Of a stretch of DNA of 64,000 nucleotides, positions 8,801 through 18,613 are shown piece after piece. The notes under the pieces were generated by a model that saw only the letters and a list, made by a program, of their open reading frames with translations, was not told the origin of the DNA and ran no database searches. Positions within the stretch are counted from its first letter, which is position 1, and each line of letters opens with the position of its first letter. Location: assembly GCA_944380315.1 (NCBI GenBank), contig CALWHG010000005.1:17530-81529 (forward strand). Direction: 5' to 3'. This DNA is from an uncultured Lachnospiraceae bacterium. Lineage in GTDB: Bacteria > Bacillota > Clostridia > Lachnospirales > Lachnospiraceae. The position numbers and the translations under genes are program-made.

Positions 8801-9691
8801 ATGTATCGTATACTTGAAGCTGAAATGCTGGCAGACAAGATATACAAGATGGTGGTTGAAGCACCTTTTGTAGCCAGATCCTGCCAGCCTGGTGAGTTCC
8901 TGATCACGAAGCTTGACGATCGTGGAGAGAGGATCCCTCTTACGATCTGCGATTTCGACAGGGAAAAGGGCACGGTCACCATCATCTTCCAGGTGGTGGG
9001 AGCTTCTACCTATCGTATGGCTGAGCTCAAGGCCGGAGATGCCTTTGAGGATGTGGTAGGACCTCTTGGCAACCCCTCAGACTTTGTAAAGGAGCCTCTG
9101 GAGGAGGTAAAGAAGAGACGCTACTGCTTCATAGCAGGAGGCGTGGGAGCAGCTCCCGTATATCCTCAGGTCAAGTGGTTCAAGGAGCATGGCATAGACT
9201 GTGATGTCATCCTCGGCACCAGGACCTACAGCACCCTGATCATGGAGGAGGACCTTAAGGCGGTCGCCACCAATCTTTATGTATGTACCGATGACGGAAG
9301 CTATGGACATCCCGGCAATGTCACCGTCATGCTCAAGGAGCTCATAGAGGAGCAGAAGAAGCAGTATGACGTGGTAGTTGCCATAGGTCCCATGGTCATG
9401 ATGAAGTTCGTATGTCTGGCTACCAAGGAGTACGGCATACCTACCATAGTATCCATGAACCCCATCATGGTGGACGGCACCGGCATGTGCGGAGCCTGCA
9501 GGCTGCAGGTGGGCACAGAGACGAAGTTTGCCTGTGTTGACGGACCCGAGTTCGACGGACATCTGATCGACTGGTCCCTGGCCATGAAGCGTATGAATAC
9601 ATATAAGACCGAGGAGGGCAGAGCTATGCTCGCTGCCCAGGAGGGTGAGACGCACCACGGAGGATGCGGAAACTGCGGAGGTGACAGGTGA
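8801..9691 (+). CDS. nfnA: NfnA-type FAD/NAD-binding, [2Fe-2S] subunit
   Basis: Flavoprotein subunit that binds FAD and NAD(H) and one [2Fe-2S] cluster. It pairs with the next gene as NADH-dependent ferredoxin:NADP+ oxidoreductase (electron-bifurcating Nfn) or as an NADPH-dependent glutamate-synthase-like complex. It has ferredoxin-reductase-type FAD and NAD domains (IPLTICDF; FIAGGVGAAPVYPQ) and the C-terminal cluster loop MCGACRLQVGTETKFACVDG. The frame is open further upstream, but the ATG is placed by the AGGAGG at 8785-8790. Homologues are also annotated as sulfide dehydrogenase or dihydroorotate dehydrogenase electron-transfer subunit. The Nfn role is favoured because the two genes overlap by one base. 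Confidence 0.87.
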   Translation: MYRILEAEMLADKIYKMVVEAPFVARSCQPGEFLITKLDDRGERIPLTICDFDREKGTVTIIFQVVGASTYRMAELKAGDAFEDVVGPLGNPSDFVKEPLEEVKKRRYCFIAGGVGAAPVYPQVKWFKEHGIDCDVILGTRTYSTLIMEEDLKAVATNLYVCTDDGSYGHPGNVTVMLKELIEEQKKQYDVVVAIGPMVMMKFVCLATKEYGIPTIVSMNPIMVDGTGMCGACRLQVGTETKFACVDGPEFDGHLIDWSLAMKRMNTYKTEEGRAMLAAQEGETHHGGCGNCGGDR

Positions 9692-11082
9692 TGGCTGTAG
9701 ATGTATTGCATAAGGTACCGGTAAGAGAGCAGGATCCCAAGGTAAGGGCTACCAATTTTGAGGAGGTCTGCTACGGATACAATGAGGAGGAGGCAGTAGC
9801 TGAGGCCCAGAGATGTATAGACTGTAAAAAGCCCCAGTGTGTGGTAGGCTGCCCCGTAAGCATAGACATACCCGGCTTTATAAGAGAGGTCAAGGCCGGA
9901 AACTATGAGGAGGCTGCAAAGGTCATAGGACTTTCTTCCTCCCTTCCCGCCATCTGCGGACGTGTATGTCCCCAGGAGACCCAGTGTGAGGGCAAGTGCA
10001 TAAGAGGCATAAAGGGCGAGCCCGTATCCATAGGAAAGCTGGAGAGGTTCGTGGCTGACTGGTCTCATGAGCACAACATAGTGGCTGCCGAAAAGGGAGA
10101 GCCCAACGGAAAGAAGGTTGCAGTAGTAGGAGCAGGCCCTGCAGGACTCACCTGTGCGGGAGACCTGGCAAAGATGGGCTACGACGTGACCATATTCGAG
10201 GCCCTTCATCAGCCCGGAGGAGTACTGGTCTACGGTATACCCGAGTTCCGTCTTCCGAAGGAGAAGGTAGTGGCAAAGGAGGTCGAGCTCGTCAAGGAGC
10301 TGGGCGTCAAGATAGAGTGCAATGTCATCATAGGCAAGTCCATAACCATAGACCAGCTGTTTGATGAAGAGGGCTTCGATGCCGTATTTGTAGGCTCAGG
10401 TGCCGGACTTCCCAAGTTCATGGGCATACCCGGAGAAAATGCAAACGGTGTATTCTCCGCAAACGAGTTCCTTACCAGGAACAACCTGATGAAGGCCTTC
10501 AAGGGCTATGATACGCCTATCATGAGAGCCAGGAAGGTAGTAGTCGTAGGCGGCGGAAACGTGGCCATGGATGCTGCCCGTACCGCACTCCGCCTCGGAG
10601 CCGAGACTCATATAGTTTATCGTCGTTCTGAGGCAGAGCTTCCCGCCAGAGTCGAGGAGGTACACCACGCAAAGGAGGAGGGAGTCATCTTCGATCTTCT
10701 TCAGAATCCCGTGGAGATACTTACTGACGAGGAGGACAATGTCAGGGGCATAAGGCTCATAAAGATGGAGCTCGGAGAGCCTGATGCTTCAGGCCGCAGG
10801 AGACCCGTGGAGATACCCGGATCTGAATATGAGATAGAGTGTGATGCAGTGATCATGTCACTGGGCACCTCACCCAACCCTCTCATATCCAGCACCACCA
10901 AGGGCCTTGAGGTCAATAAGCACAGATGCATAGTGGCCGAGGAGGAGACCGGAAAGACCACCAAGGAGGGCGTATACGCCGGAGGTGATGCGGTCACCGG
11001 AGCAGCCACCGTCATACTTGCCATGGAGGCCGGAAAGAAGGGCGCAAAGGGCATAGACGAGTATCTTTCAAAGAAGGCCTGA
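9691..11082 (+). CDS. nfnB: NfnB-type NADPH oxidoreductase subunit (glutamate synthase small-subunit-like)
   Basis: Large subunit of the pair. The N-terminal domain carries two [4Fe-4S] cluster ligand sets, around CIDCKKPQCVVGCP and CGRVCPQETQCEGKC. Then come an FAD-binding GAGPAGLTCAGDLAKMGYDV motif and an NADP-binding GGGNVAMDAARTALRLGA motif, ending in the TKEGVYAGGDAVTGAATVI segment. The 464-residue length fits NfnB/GltA. The ATG shares one base with the TGA of nfnA (an upstream GTG is less likely), so translation is coupled. In fermenting clostridia this complex links NADH, ferredoxin and NADPH pools. Confidence 0.88.
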   Translation: MAVDVLHKVPVREQDPKVRATNFEEVCYGYNEEEAVAEAQRCIDCKKPQCVVGCPVSIDIPGFIREVKAGNYEEAAKVIGLSSSLPAICGRVCPQETQCEGKCIRGIKGEPVSIGKLERFVADWSHEHNIVAAEKGEPNGKKVAVVGAGPAGLTCAGDLAKMGYDVTIFEALHQPGGVLVYGIPEFRLPKEKVVAKEVELVKELGVKIECNVIIGKSITIDQLFDEEGFDAVFVGSGAGLPKFMGIPGENANGVFSANEFLTRNNLMKAFKGYDTPIMRARKVVVVGGGNVAMDAARTALRLGAETHIVYRRSEAELPARVEEVHHAKEEGVIFDLLQNPVEILTDEEDNVRGIRLIKMELGEPDASGRRRPVEIPGSEYEIECDAVIMSLGTSPNPLISSTTKGLEVNKHRCIVAEEETGKTTKEGVYAGGDAVTGAATVILAMEAGKKGAKGIDEYLSKKA

Positions 11083-11143
11083 TGGTCCGTGACGATCCAT
11101 ACTGATCAGATCTGAACATGATCCCCGCATGGGGAAACTTATT

Positions 11144-11171
11144 AAGGCGTCCCGCTTGTGCAGGACGCCTT
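11144..11171 (+). terminator. Terminator-like hairpin after nfnB
   Basis: A perfect 9-bp stem (AAGGCGTCC / GGACGCCTT) with a 10-nt loop. It is followed by AAATATATG rather than a T run, so it may be a weak terminator or an mRNA end-stabilising hairpin. Confidence 0.6.
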
Positions 11172-11181
11172 AAATATATGC

Positions 11182-11209
11182 TTACGGGAAGCAAAATCTA
11201 TGCTATAAT
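11182..11209 (+). promoter_or_regulatory. Predicted promoter of the CdaR-like regulator gene
   Basis: A perfect TATAAT at 11204-11209 with a weak TTACGG -35 box at 11182-11187 (16-bp spacer). Confidence 0.55.
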
Positions 11210-11284
11210 GAGCAGAAGAAGGTTAAGATAGTGCCATATGCCGTCTTTGGGGGCGGATGATATGGACTGAAAGAGGGGTGCAGC

Positions 11285-12376
11285 ATGCTATCGAATACGA
11301 CACTTAAGAACACTCTGGACGGCATAAAGGCTATAGCCGGTATCGATCTTTATCTGTTTGACACTGACGGTGCCTCCATCTGTTCGACTGAGCAGGCCGA
11401 TGAAAGATATGGTCTCTGGGCCAGGCAGTTTGCTCTTTCCGATGCGGACAGTCAGGACGTATCCGGCGTTTATCTCATAAAGGTAAAGGACAAGGGCATA
11501 CCTGTATATGTGCTGGCTGCGGATGGTGCAGGAGAGGGGACAGAGGTATTCCTTCGCCTGGCTGCATTCCAGATCCAGAACATGGTGAGCTCAGACAAGG
11601 ACAGGTTCGACAAGGACAACTTCCTCAAAAACGTCATACTGGACAATCTGCTCCAGATAGACATATATGAGCGTTCAAGGAAGTTCCATGTGGAAAATGA
11701 GATCAGACGTCTGGTCTATATCATAAATGTGGAGGACGACAGCGACAGCACGGTTATGGACATACTGAGGCCAGCATATGGCGAGGGGACCGGAGGCTAT
11801 GTCTTCAAGGTGGATGAGCAGCATATCATCTATATCCGCAATCTTCAGGATGAGGAGGATGATGTCTCCTTCAACACCGTGGCTGAGGCTGTGCTCCAGC
11901 TCATAGATACTGAGTGCGGACAGAAGGTCTGCATATCCTACGGCAATCCTGCTCCGGAGCTCAAGGATCTTTCCAGATCCTATAAGGAGGCAGGGCTGGC
12001 CATGGATGTGGGACGTATATTCTACAATGATCTAAGAATCATGGCCTACAGCAAGCTGGGTATAGGCAGGCTCATATATCAGCTGCCCATCACCCTTTGC
12101 CGCATGTTCATAAATGAGGTATTCGGCAAAAACGATCCTGATGACCTGGACGAGGAGACCCTCCAGACCATAGACCAGTTCTTTGAGGATTCCCTCAACA
12201 TATCGGAAGCCTCGAGGAACCTGTTCATACACAGGAATACTCTGGTGTACAGACTGGATAAGCTGGAGAAGACCCTGGGACTCAATATCAGGAACTTCGA
12301 CGATGCCATGACCCTTAAGCTGGCGCTCATGGTAGATACGTACATGAATTACATAGAAAAAAATCACGTAAGATGA
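11285..12376 (+). CDS. CdaR/PucR-type transcriptional regulator
   Basis: DNA-binding regulator. The C-terminal 60 residues are a PucR-type helix-turn-helix: RNLFIHRNTLVYRLDKLE, then LGLNIRNFDDAMTLKLAL. CdaR-family regulators of sugar-acid use have this module. The N-terminal ~110 residues look like a small ligand-binding domain (IDLYLFDTDGASICS), and the middle resembles the GGDEF-like part of the family (SYGNPAPELKDLSRSYKEAG). It is 363 residues, normal for the family. tyrS starts 15 bp downstream, so the two are probably co-transcribed, although a tyrosyl-tRNA synthetase is not an expected target. The ligand is unknown. Confidence 0.8.
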   Translation: MLSNTTLKNTLDGIKAIAGIDLYLFDTDGASICSTEQADERYGLWARQFALSDADSQDVSGVYLIKVKDKGIPVYVLAADGAGEGTEVFLRLAAFQIQNMVSSDKDRFDKDNFLKNVILDNLLQIDIYERSRKFHVENEIRRLVYIINVEDDSDSTVMDILRPAYGEGTGGYVFKVDEQHIIYIRNLQDEEDDVSFNTVAEAVLQLIDTECGQKVCISYGNPAPELKDLSRSYKEAGLAMDVGRIFYNDLRIMAYSKLGIGRLIYQLPITLCRMFINEVFGKNDPDDLDEETLQTIDQFFEDSLNISEASRNLFIHRNTLVYRLDKLEKTLGLNIRNFDDAMTLKLALMVDTYMNYIEKNHVR

Positions 12377-12391
12377 TGGAGGACATTAACG

Positions 12392-13618
12392 ATGGGTGTT
12401 TATGAGGAACTGATCGAGAGAGGTCTGATCGCTCAGGTCACGGATGAAAAGGAAGTCAGAGAGATGGTCAATGCCGGCAAGGCGACCTTCTATATTGGCT
12501 TCGATCCTACCGCTGACAGTCTCCATGTCGGACATTTTATGGCGCTCTGCCTCATGAAGAGGCTTCAGATGGCAGGCAACAAGCCCATAGCACTGGTGGG
12601 CGGAGGCACCGGCATGATCGGTGATCCCTCCGGCCGTACTGACATGAGACAGATGATGACCAAGGAGACCATAGCTCATAACTGTGACTGCTTCAGGCAT
12701 CAGATGGAGCGCTTCATACATTTTGGCGATGGCAAAAATGATGCCATCATGGTCAATAACGGTGACTGGCTCCTGGACCTCACGTATATAGAGTTCCTCA
12801 GGGAGATAGGCGCTCATTTCTCAGTCAATCATATGCTGGCAGCCAGGTGCTATGAGCAGCGTATGGAAAAGGGACTTACCTTCTTTGAGTTCAATTACAT
12901 GATCATGCAGGCCTATGACTTCTACAGGCTCTTCCTCGACTATGGCTGCAACATGCAGTTTGGAGGAGATGACCAGTGGTCAAACATGCTGGCCGGTACC
13001 GATCTTATAAGGAAGAAGCTTGGCAAGGATGCCCACGCCATGACCATCACTCTGCTCCTCAACTCTGAGGGAAAGAAGATGGGCAAGACCGCATCAGGTG
13101 CGGTATGGCTGGATCCCAACAAGACCTCTCCCTACGATTTCTATCAGTACTGGAGGAACGTGGATGACGCCGATGTCATAAAGTGCATCAAGATGCTCAC
13201 CTTCCTTCCCCTTGAGGAGATCAGGAAGATGGAGGACTGGGAGGGCTCAAAGCTCAACGAGGCCAAAGAGGTGTTGGCTTACGAGCTGACCAAGCTGGTT
13301 CACGGAGAGGAAGAGGCCGAGAAGGCCCAGTCCGCTGCCAGGGCCGTGTTCTCAGGCGGCGATTCCGAGCATATGCCTACCTATGAGGTAAAAGAGGAAG
13401 AGTTTAAGGACGGAGCGGTGGACATAGTGACCCTGCTGGTATCCTCGGGACTCTGCTCATCCAGAGGCGATGCAAGGAGGAACGTGGAGCAGGGCGGAGT
13501 GACCGCAGGCGACGAAAAGGTCACCGACCCCAGGAAGGAGTACTCCAGAGAGGCTCTCAGGGACGGACTGATCCTCCGCAGAGGTAAGAAGAACTTCATA
13601 AAGATAGTAAGTTTGTAA
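12392..13618 (+). CDS. tyrS: Tyrosyl-tRNA synthetase
   Basis: Charges tRNA-Tyr in the cytoplasm. The class I HIGH-type motif is seen as DSLHVGHF, the tyrosine-site segment as [12 protein letters not shown], and the KMSKS-type loop as GKKMGKT. The C-terminal ~80 residues form an S4 RNA-binding domain ([20 protein letters not shown]). The 408-residue length is normal. A GGAGG site precedes the ATG. The upstream gap is only 15 bp, so there is no room for a T-box leader here. Confidence 0.97.
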   Translation: MGVYEELIERGLIAQVTDEKEVREMVNAGKATFYIGFDPTADSLHVGHFMALCLMKRLQMAGNKPIALVGGGTGMIGDPSGRTDMRQMMTKETIAHNCDCFRHQMERFIHFGDGKNDAIMVNNGDWLLDLTYIEFLREIGAHFSVNHMLAARCYEQRMEKGLTFFEFNYMIMQAYDFYRLFLDYGCNMQFGGDDQWSNMLAGTDLIRKKLGKDAHAMTITLLLNSEGKKMGKTASGAVWLDPNKTSPYDFYQYWRNVDDADVIKCIKMLTFLPLEEIRKMEDWEGSKLNEAKEVLAYELTKLVHGEEEAEKAQSAARAVFSGGDSEHMPTYEVKEEEFKDGAVDIVTLLVSSGLCSSRGDARRNVEQGGVTAGDEKVTDPRKEYSREALRDGLILRRGKKNFIKIVSL

Positions 13619-13629
13619 GGATTTTGTAA
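13613..13629 (+). promoter_or_regulatory. Candidate PHO-box-like direct repeat 1
   Basis: TTGTAA at 13613-13618 and again at 13624-13629, exactly 11 bp apart. Read on the - strand this is TTACAA-N5-TTACAA, close to the PhoP box pattern of Firmicutes. It overlaps the end of tyrS and lies 35 bp upstream of a TATCAT -10 candidate at 13664-13669. Confidence 0.45.
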
Positions 13630-13721
13630 GGTATTCCAAAGGCTGCTGTTAAAACTTATGTGGTATCATGATAAGACCATCAAGAGGGACCTTTATCCCC
13701 GAATATGTTTATGAGGTTTCG

Positions 13722-14297
13722 GTGAAAAGATCATTTTACATAAAATCCACATTGGCTGCAGCCCTTATGGCCAGCACCTTCATGGTTTCTGCCGCTTTTG
13801 CGGCGCCCTATGAAAAGTCAGTGCCGGGAGGCTTTCCCTTTGAGCTCGAGCTGGATACGGAGAGCTGCGAGAGGCTCTGCTATGCAGGACATCCCTCGTC
13901 AGGCGTAAGCTATGTCAAGGGCTATGCAGTATCGCCCCAGACAGCGCTCAGCATATCCGTGGCTTCAGGAGCTGATGCTACGGTAAGCATGGACGACCTT
14001 TCCATGGAGATATCCCTGATCTACGAAAACGAGAGCAACACGGCTTCCGCGGAGGAAACGGTCAGGGCATATGAGGAGGGAGACCTGGAGCCGGGTGCCT
14101 GGTATCCGCTGTTTGAGGAGACCAACATAGACAATCTGGCAGAGAGGGACAGGCTGTATAGCGGTTCCCTTTCCTCCATAAAGGTGGAGCTTGAGTATAA
14201 GGGCATGAGGAACGAGCGCAGCGACAAGACGGTCTATCTTCAGGTCTGCAGTCAGGAGGAGCTGAACGATCTGGTCAATGCCTCCGAGGGCTTCTGA
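13722..14297 (+). CDS. Secreted protein of unknown function
   Basis: Not assigned to a family. The frame is open from an ATG at 13668, but that ATG overlaps a probable -10 box (TATCAT). The GTG at 13722 instead has ATGAGG upstream and gives a typical signal peptide (basic start KRSFYIKS, hydrophobic LAAALMASTFMVSAAF, cut after AFA). The mature chain of about 165 residues is acidic with three cysteines. It lies between two sets of PHO-box-like repeats and ahead of a phosphate transporter gene. A link to phosphate starvation is possible, by position only. Confidence 0.65.
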   Translation: MKRSFYIKSTLAAALMASTFMVSAAFAAPYEKSVPGGFPFELELDTESCERLCYAGHPSSGVSYVKGYAVSPQTALSISVASGADATVSMDDLSMEISLIYENESNTASAEETVRAYEEGDLEPGAWYPLFEETNIDNLAERDRLYSGSLSSIKVELEYKGMRNERSDKTVYLQVCSQEELNDLVNASEGF

Positions 14298-14320
14298 GCC
14301 TGATGAAGGAGCCGCAATCT

Positions 14321-14348
14321 TTGTAAAATCTTAATGTGTTTTTTGTAA
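14321..14348 (+). promoter_or_regulatory. Candidate PHO-box-like direct repeat 2
   Basis: TTGTAA at 14321-14326 and 14343-14348, 22 bp (2 x 11) apart, with a degenerate unit between. The second copy runs into the 5' arm of the terminator. Confidence 0.35.
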
Positions 14349-14375
14349 AGACAGGGTTTTACCCTGTCTTTTTTT
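14347..14375 (+). terminator. Rho-independent terminator
   Basis: An 11-bp stem (AAAGACAGGGT / ACCCTGTCTTT) with a TTT loop and a T tract to 14375. It ends the tyrS/secreted-protein transcription unit. Confidence 0.92.
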
Positions 14376-14394
14376 ATGTTATATTTATGAAGAA

Positions 14395-14422
14395 TTGTAA
14401 ATAAATTGTAATGTCCCATAAT
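14395..14422 (+). promoter_or_regulatory. Promoter of the Na/Pi cotransporter gene with PHO-box-like repeat 3
   Basis: TTGTAA at 14395-14400 can serve as -35 and CATAAT at 14417-14422 as -10 (16-bp spacer). A second TTGTAA lies at 14406-14411, exactly 11 bp from the first. This is the same phased motif seen at 13613 and 14321, which fits control by a PhoP-type regulator. Confidence 0.55.
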
Positions 14423-14459
14423 AGGGCCTGAGGGCTTCGGGACATGACAGGAGAAAACG

Positions 14460-16148
14460 ATGGATCTTACATTAGTAGGCAATATTTTCTATCTTGTGGG
14501 TGGACTTGGACTTTTCCTCTACGGCATACATATCATGTCTGAGGGCCTTCAGAAGTCCACGGGCTCAAAGCTGAGCTACTATCTTGGCAAGGCCACCGAC
14601 AACAGGCTCATGGGAGTCCTGGTAGGCGCGCTGATCACAGCCATCATCCACTCCTCTTCAGCTGTCACGGTCATGGTAGTAGGACTTGTAAATGCAGGCA
14701 TGATGAACCTCATGCAGGCTACCGGAGTCATCATGGGTGCCAATATCGGTACCACGGTGACCTCCTGGTTCGTTTCCCTGGTCCAGATCGACCTGGGAGA
14801 TACCATGGAGATCTTCAGCCCCAGCTTCTTTGCTCCCCTGCTCCTTGGAGTCGGCGCTTACATGCTCCTTTTCCAGAGCAAAAAGGACAACCTTCTCGGA
14901 GAGGTCCTTACAGGTATAGGTATGCTCTTCGTGGGACTCAACATGATGTTTGAGGGCGTGGAGCCCTATACGGAGCTCCCCATATTCGGAGAGATCTTCA
15001 GGGTCCTGGGCGGCAATCCCATACTCGGCATACTGGCAGGTGCGGTCATCACTGCCATCATCCAGTCCTCGACTGCTTCCGTCACCATACTTCAGTCCCT
15101 TGCCATGGGCGGTATGGTGACAAAGGCTGCTGCAGTCTACATAACCCTTGGACAGAACATAGGTACCTGTGCGACTGCCCTCATATCCTCTGCAGGCACT
15201 AACACCACTGCAAAGAGGGCGGCAAACATACATATACTCTTCAATGTCATAGGAGCAGTCATCTTTGGAGTGCTCATGTTCATAGTGCAGCTCTTCATGC
15301 CTGACTTTGCAAACTCTCCCATGAGCGTGGTGGATATCTCCTTATTCCATACGGTTTACAACATACTTTCTACTGTCATCATGTATCCCATGGCAAACGT
15401 GCTGGTAAAGCTATCCGGCATGATGATAAGGGATACGGAGACCAGGGAGCAGGATGTAAAGAATTACCAGGGCGATGCCAAGGAGATGCAGAAGAGACTG
15501 GATCTCCGTATACTTGGCAGTACCCCTGCCATAGCCATACAGTCTGCTGACGATGAGCTCATAGTCATGGGTGAAAAGGCAGAGTCACAGGTAAGGCTGG
15601 CCATAGAGGCCATACTTGAAGGCAACAAGGAAAAGGCAGCCAAAGTAGAGTACGAGGAGGAGACCGTGGACCAGATGGCCAGCATCCTTACGGATTTCCT
15701 TATACAGGTAAACGGGCTCCAGCTTTCCGAGAAGCAGAAGCTGCATGTCAACAACATGTTCTATACCATCAGCGACTTCGAGAGAGTCGGAGACCATGCG
15801 GACAACCTGGCCGGCTTTGCGGATTATGTGATCAACAACGGCATAGTATTTTCTGAGACGGGAGTCAGGGATATAAAGAGAGCTGCGGAGACAGCCATCG
15901 ATACCTTCGCCCTTGCAGTGGAGTCCAAGCGCTCCGGCAGCCTTGAGGCAGTCAAGGAGTGCCGCAGCGATGAGGATGAGATGGATACCATAAACGATGA
16001 GCTGCGTGAGAAGCATATCGAGAGGCTCAGCCGCGGTGAATGCGAGCCTCAGGCCGGTGTCATCTTCCTTGACATACTCACGAACCTTGAGAGAGTCGGT
16101 GATCATGCGGTGAACGTAGCCGGCTATGTAAGGGATGAAAATACATAA
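14460..16148 (+). CDS. Na+/phosphate cotransporter (NptA-like) with C-terminal PhoU-like domain
   Basis: Membrane carrier for sodium-coupled phosphate uptake. The membrane part (about 1-320) contains the two family repeats, TAIIHSSSAVTVMVVGLVNA and TAIIQSSTASVTILQSLA, each with a QSS/HSS motif. The cytoplasmic C-terminal part (about 350-562) is PhoU-like, with paired FERVGDHADNLAGF and LERVGDHAVNVAGY motifs. The total of 562 residues is normal for the fused type. It is monocistronic with its own promoter, and GAPDH follows under a separate promoter. Confidence 0.93.
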   Translation: MDLTLVGNIFYLVGGLGLFLYGIHIMSEGLQKSTGSKLSYYLGKATDNRLMGVLVGALITAIIHSSSAVTVMVVGLVNAGMMNLMQATGVIMGANIGTTVTSWFVSLVQIDLGDTMEIFSPSFFAPLLLGVGAYMLLFQSKKDNLLGEVLTGIGMLFVGLNMMFEGVEPYTELPIFGEIFRVLGGNPILGILAGAVITAIIQSSTASVTILQSLAMGGMVTKAAAVYITLGQNIGTCATALISSAGTNTTAKRAANIHILFNVIGAVIFGVLMFIVQLFMPDFANSPMSVVDISLFHTVYNILSTVIMYPMANVLVKLSGMMIRDTETREQDVKNYQGDAKEMQKRLDLRILGSTPAIAIQSADDELIVMGEKAESQVRLAIEAILEGNKEKAAKVEYEEETVDQMASILTDFLIQVNGLQLSEKQKLHVNNMFYTISDFERVGDHADNLAGFADYVINNGIVFSETGVRDIKRAAETAIDTFALAVESKRSGSLEAVKECRSDEDEMDTINDELREKHIERLSRGECEPQAGVIFLDILTNLERVGDHAVNVAGYVRDENT

Positions 16149-16185
16149 AAAGTACAATCCTGACATTTCCTTAACGATAATTTAC

Positions 16186-16214
16186 TTGAAAAAAACTGTC
16201 GCTGAGGTTATGAT
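16186..16214 (+). promoter_or_regulatory. Predicted sigma-A promoter of gap
   Basis: TTGAAA at 16186-16191 and TATGAT at 16209-16214 with a 17-bp spacer. A TATAGGAGGATA ribosome site precedes the gap ATG. Confidence 0.7.
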
Positions 16215-16278
16215 TATTGGTGGTGCAAAACTTATTTAAAGCCAGATCAAAACAGTTCATGTATAGGAGGATAAAGAC

Positions 16279-17307
16279 ATGGCAGTTAAAGTAGCTATCA
16301 ATGGTTTTGGACGTATCGGACGTCTGGCATTCCGTCAGATGTTTGAGGATAAGGGAACTGAGATAGTAGCTATCAACGATCTTACTGATCCCAAGATGCT
16401 TGCTCATCTGCTCAAGTATGACTCTTCACAGGGCCGTTATGCTCTTGCAGACAAGGTTACCGCAGGCGAGGACAGCATAACGGTTGACGGCAAGACCATA
16501 AAGATCTACAAGGAGCCCGATGCTTCCAAGCTTCCCTGGGGAGAGCTGGGAGTAGACGTAGTGCTTGAGTGCACAGGCTTCTACACAAAAAAGGACAAGG
16601 CACAGGCTCATATCGATGCTGGTGCCAAGAAGGTAGTCATCTCTGCACCTGCAGGCAACGACCTTCCTACCATCGTTTACAACGTAAACCATGAGACTCT
16701 TACAGAGAACGACAGCATCATATCCGCTGCTTCCTGTACCACAAACTGCCTGGCTCCCATGGCTAAGGCCCTTAACGATTATGCTCCCATCCAGACCGGT
16801 ATCATGGCTACCATCCATGCTTATACAGGTGATCAGATGGTGCTTGACGGACCTCACAGGAAGGGTGACCTTCGCCGTGCAAGGGCTGCAGCAGTAAATA
16901 TCGTTCCCAACTCAACAGGCGCTGCAAAGGCTATCGGCCTTGTTATCCCTGAGCTTAACGGAAAGCTCATCGGTGCAGCTCAGCGTGTTCCTGTACCCAC
17001 AGGCTCCACCACCCTTCTCTTTGCAGTGGTAAAGGGCAAGGACATCACTGTTGACAGTGTAAATGCAGCCATGAAGGCAGCAGCAGCAAAGATGCCTGAG
17101 ACCTTCGGCTACAACGAGGATCCCATCGTATCTTCAGACGTTATCGGCATGACCTATGGTTCACTCTTCGATGCTACTCAGACCATGGTAGCAAAGATCG
17201 ACGACGATACCTATGAGGTTCAGGTAGTTTCATGGTATGACAACGAGAACTCCTACACCTCACAGATGGTAAGGACCATCAAGTACTTCGAGAAGTTCGT
17301 AAAGTAA
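16279..17307 (+). CDS. gap: Glyceraldehyde-3-phosphate dehydrogenase
   Basis: Glycolytic enzyme converting glyceraldehyde-3-phosphate to 1,3-bisphosphoglycerate with NAD. The NAD-binding start [16 protein letters not shown] and the active-site [15 protein letters not shown] (catalytic Cys, about 154) are intact, and [12 protein letters not shown] closes the protein. The 342-residue length is normal. Codon use is clearly different from most neighbours (ATC and CGT preferred over ATA and AGG), as expected for a highly expressed gene. A terminator separates it from pgk. Confidence 0.98.
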   Translation: MAVKVAINGFGRIGRLAFRQMFEDKGTEIVAINDLTDPKMLAHLLKYDSSQGRYALADKVTAGEDSITVDGKTIKIYKEPDASKLPWGELGVDVVLECTGFYTKKDKAQAHIDAGAKKVVISAPAGNDLPTIVYNVNHETLTENDSIISAASCTTNCLAPMAKALNDYAPIQTGIMATIHAYTGDQMVLDGPHRKGDLRRARAAAVNIVPNSTGAAKAIGLVIPELNGKLIGAAQRVPVPTGSTTLLFAVVKGKDITVDSVNAAMKAAAAKMPETFGYNEDPIVSSDVIGMTYGSLFDATQTMVAKIDDDTYEVQVVSWYDNENSYTSQMVRTIKYFEKFVK

Positions 17308-17322
17308 TATCATAAGCAAGAT

Positions 17323-17360
17323 AAAAAGGCTCTGCCCTGTAGTGGGGCCGAGCCTTTTTT
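17323..17360 (+). terminator. Rho-independent terminator after gap
   Basis: A long stem with AAAAAGGCTC pairing GAGCCTTTTT, extended by GCCC/GGGC, ending in a six-T run. Partial read-through into pgk is possible, because no strong promoter is seen in the 30 bp before pgk. Confidence 0.9.
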
Positions 17361-17391
17361 ACTAAGTATCTATATAAGAAAGGGATATATC

Positions 17392-18600
17392 ATGGCACTT
17401 AATAAAAAGACTGTGGACGACATAGACGTAAAGGGCAAGAGAGTCCTTGTAAGATGTGATTTCAATGTACCCTTAAAGGATGGCAAGATCACTGACGAGA
17501 ACAGGCTCGTGGCTTCCCTTCCCACCATAAAGAAGCTTCAGTCAGAGGGCGGCAGGCTCATACTCTGCTCTCATCTTGGCAAGCCCAAGAACGGTCCCGA
17601 GGACAAGTTTTCACTGGCTCCCGTGGCAAAGAGGCTTTCAGAGCTCCTTGGATGCGAGGTCAGGTTCGTTGTGGATCCTGAGGTCGTAGGCGCAAACGTA
17701 AGGGCTGCCGTAGAGACCATGAAGGACGGAGACATCATCCTTATAGAAAATACCCGCTTCAGGAAGGAAGAGACCAAGTGCGAGGATGCATTTTCAAAGG
17801 ATCTGGCTTCCATCTGCGATGTATTTGTGGATGATGCCTTCGGTACCGCTCACAGGGCTCACTGCTCAAATGTAGGCGTGGCCAAGTTCGCTCCCGTATC
17901 TGCAGTAGGATACCTGATGGAGAAGGAGATCCAGTTCCTCGGCAATGCCGTAGAGGATCCCAAGAGGCCCTTCGTTGCCATACTGGGCGGCGCAAAGGTA
18001 GCCGACAAGCTCAACGTCATCTCCAACCTTCTTGAGAAGTGCGATACACTCATCATCGGCGGCGGCATGGCTTATACCTTCGTAAAGGCCATGGGACACA
18101 ATGTAGGAAAGTCACTTGTGGATGATACCAAGCTCGACTACTGCAAGGAGATGATAGAGAAGGCTGAGAAGCTCGGCAAGAAGCTGCTGCTCCCCGTAGA
18201 TACAGCCATAGCTCCCGCATTCCCTGATCCCATCGATGCTGAGATCAAGGTGGACTATGTGGACATAGACAAGATGCCCGAGGATCAGATGGGACTGGAT
18301 ATCGGACCCAAGACCGTGGCAGAGTTCGAGGCAGCCATAAAGGGCGCCAAGACCGTAGTATGGAACGGACCCATGGGCGTGTTTGAGAATCCTCAGCTTG
18401 CAAAGGGTACCATAGCAGTGGCCAAGGCACTGGCAGAGACTGATGCCACCACCATCATCGGCGGCGGAGATTCAGCAGCAGCAGTAAACATCCTCGGCTT
18501 TGGAGACAAGATGACCCATATCTCCACCGGCGGCGGAGCCTCCCTGGAGTTCCTTGAGGGCAAGGAGATGCCCGGTGTAGCAGCCGTACAGGATAAGTAA
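17392..18600 (+). CDS. pgk: Phosphoglycerate kinase
   Basis: Transfers phosphate from 1,3-bisphosphoglycerate to ADP in glycolysis. Family motifs: [16 protein letters not shown] at the substrate site, the [10 protein letters not shown] loop, [14 protein letters not shown], and the nucleotide-binding [16 protein letters not shown] near the C-terminus. It is 402 residues, with no gaps. It lies 13 bp before tpiA in the same transcript, the usual gap-pgk-tpi order. Confidence 0.98.
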   Translation: MALNKKTVDDIDVKGKRVLVRCDFNVPLKDGKITDENRLVASLPTIKKLQSEGGRLILCSHLGKPKNGPEDKFSLAPVAKRLSELLGCEVRFVVDPEVVGANVRAAVETMKDGDIILIENTRFRKEETKCEDAFSKDLASICDVFVDDAFGTAHRAHCSNVGVAKFAPVSAVGYLMEKEIQFLGNAVEDPKRPFVAILGGAKVADKLNVISNLLEKCDTLIIGGGMAYTFVKAMGHNVGKSLVDDTKLDYCKEMIEKAEKLGKKLLLPVDTAIAPAFPDPIDAEIKVDYVDIDKMPEDQMGLDIGPKTVAEFEAAIKGAKTVVWNGPMGVFENPQLAKGTIAVAKALAETDATTIIGGGDSAAAVNILGFGDKMTHISTGGGASLEFLEGKEMPGVAAVQDK

Positions 18601-18613
18601 GGAAGGTCGGATC

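Noticed and set aside
8801-11082. Reading the NfnAB pair as sulfide dehydrogenase belonging to the sulfur cluster
   Set aside because: SudBA and NfnAB are homologous, but the pair is 30 kb away under its own promoter; the bifurcating transhydrogenase role is more likely in this type of organism.
16149-16278. Riboswitch or regulatory RNA before gap
   Set aside because: Only a standard promoter and ribosome site are visible; no conserved fold.
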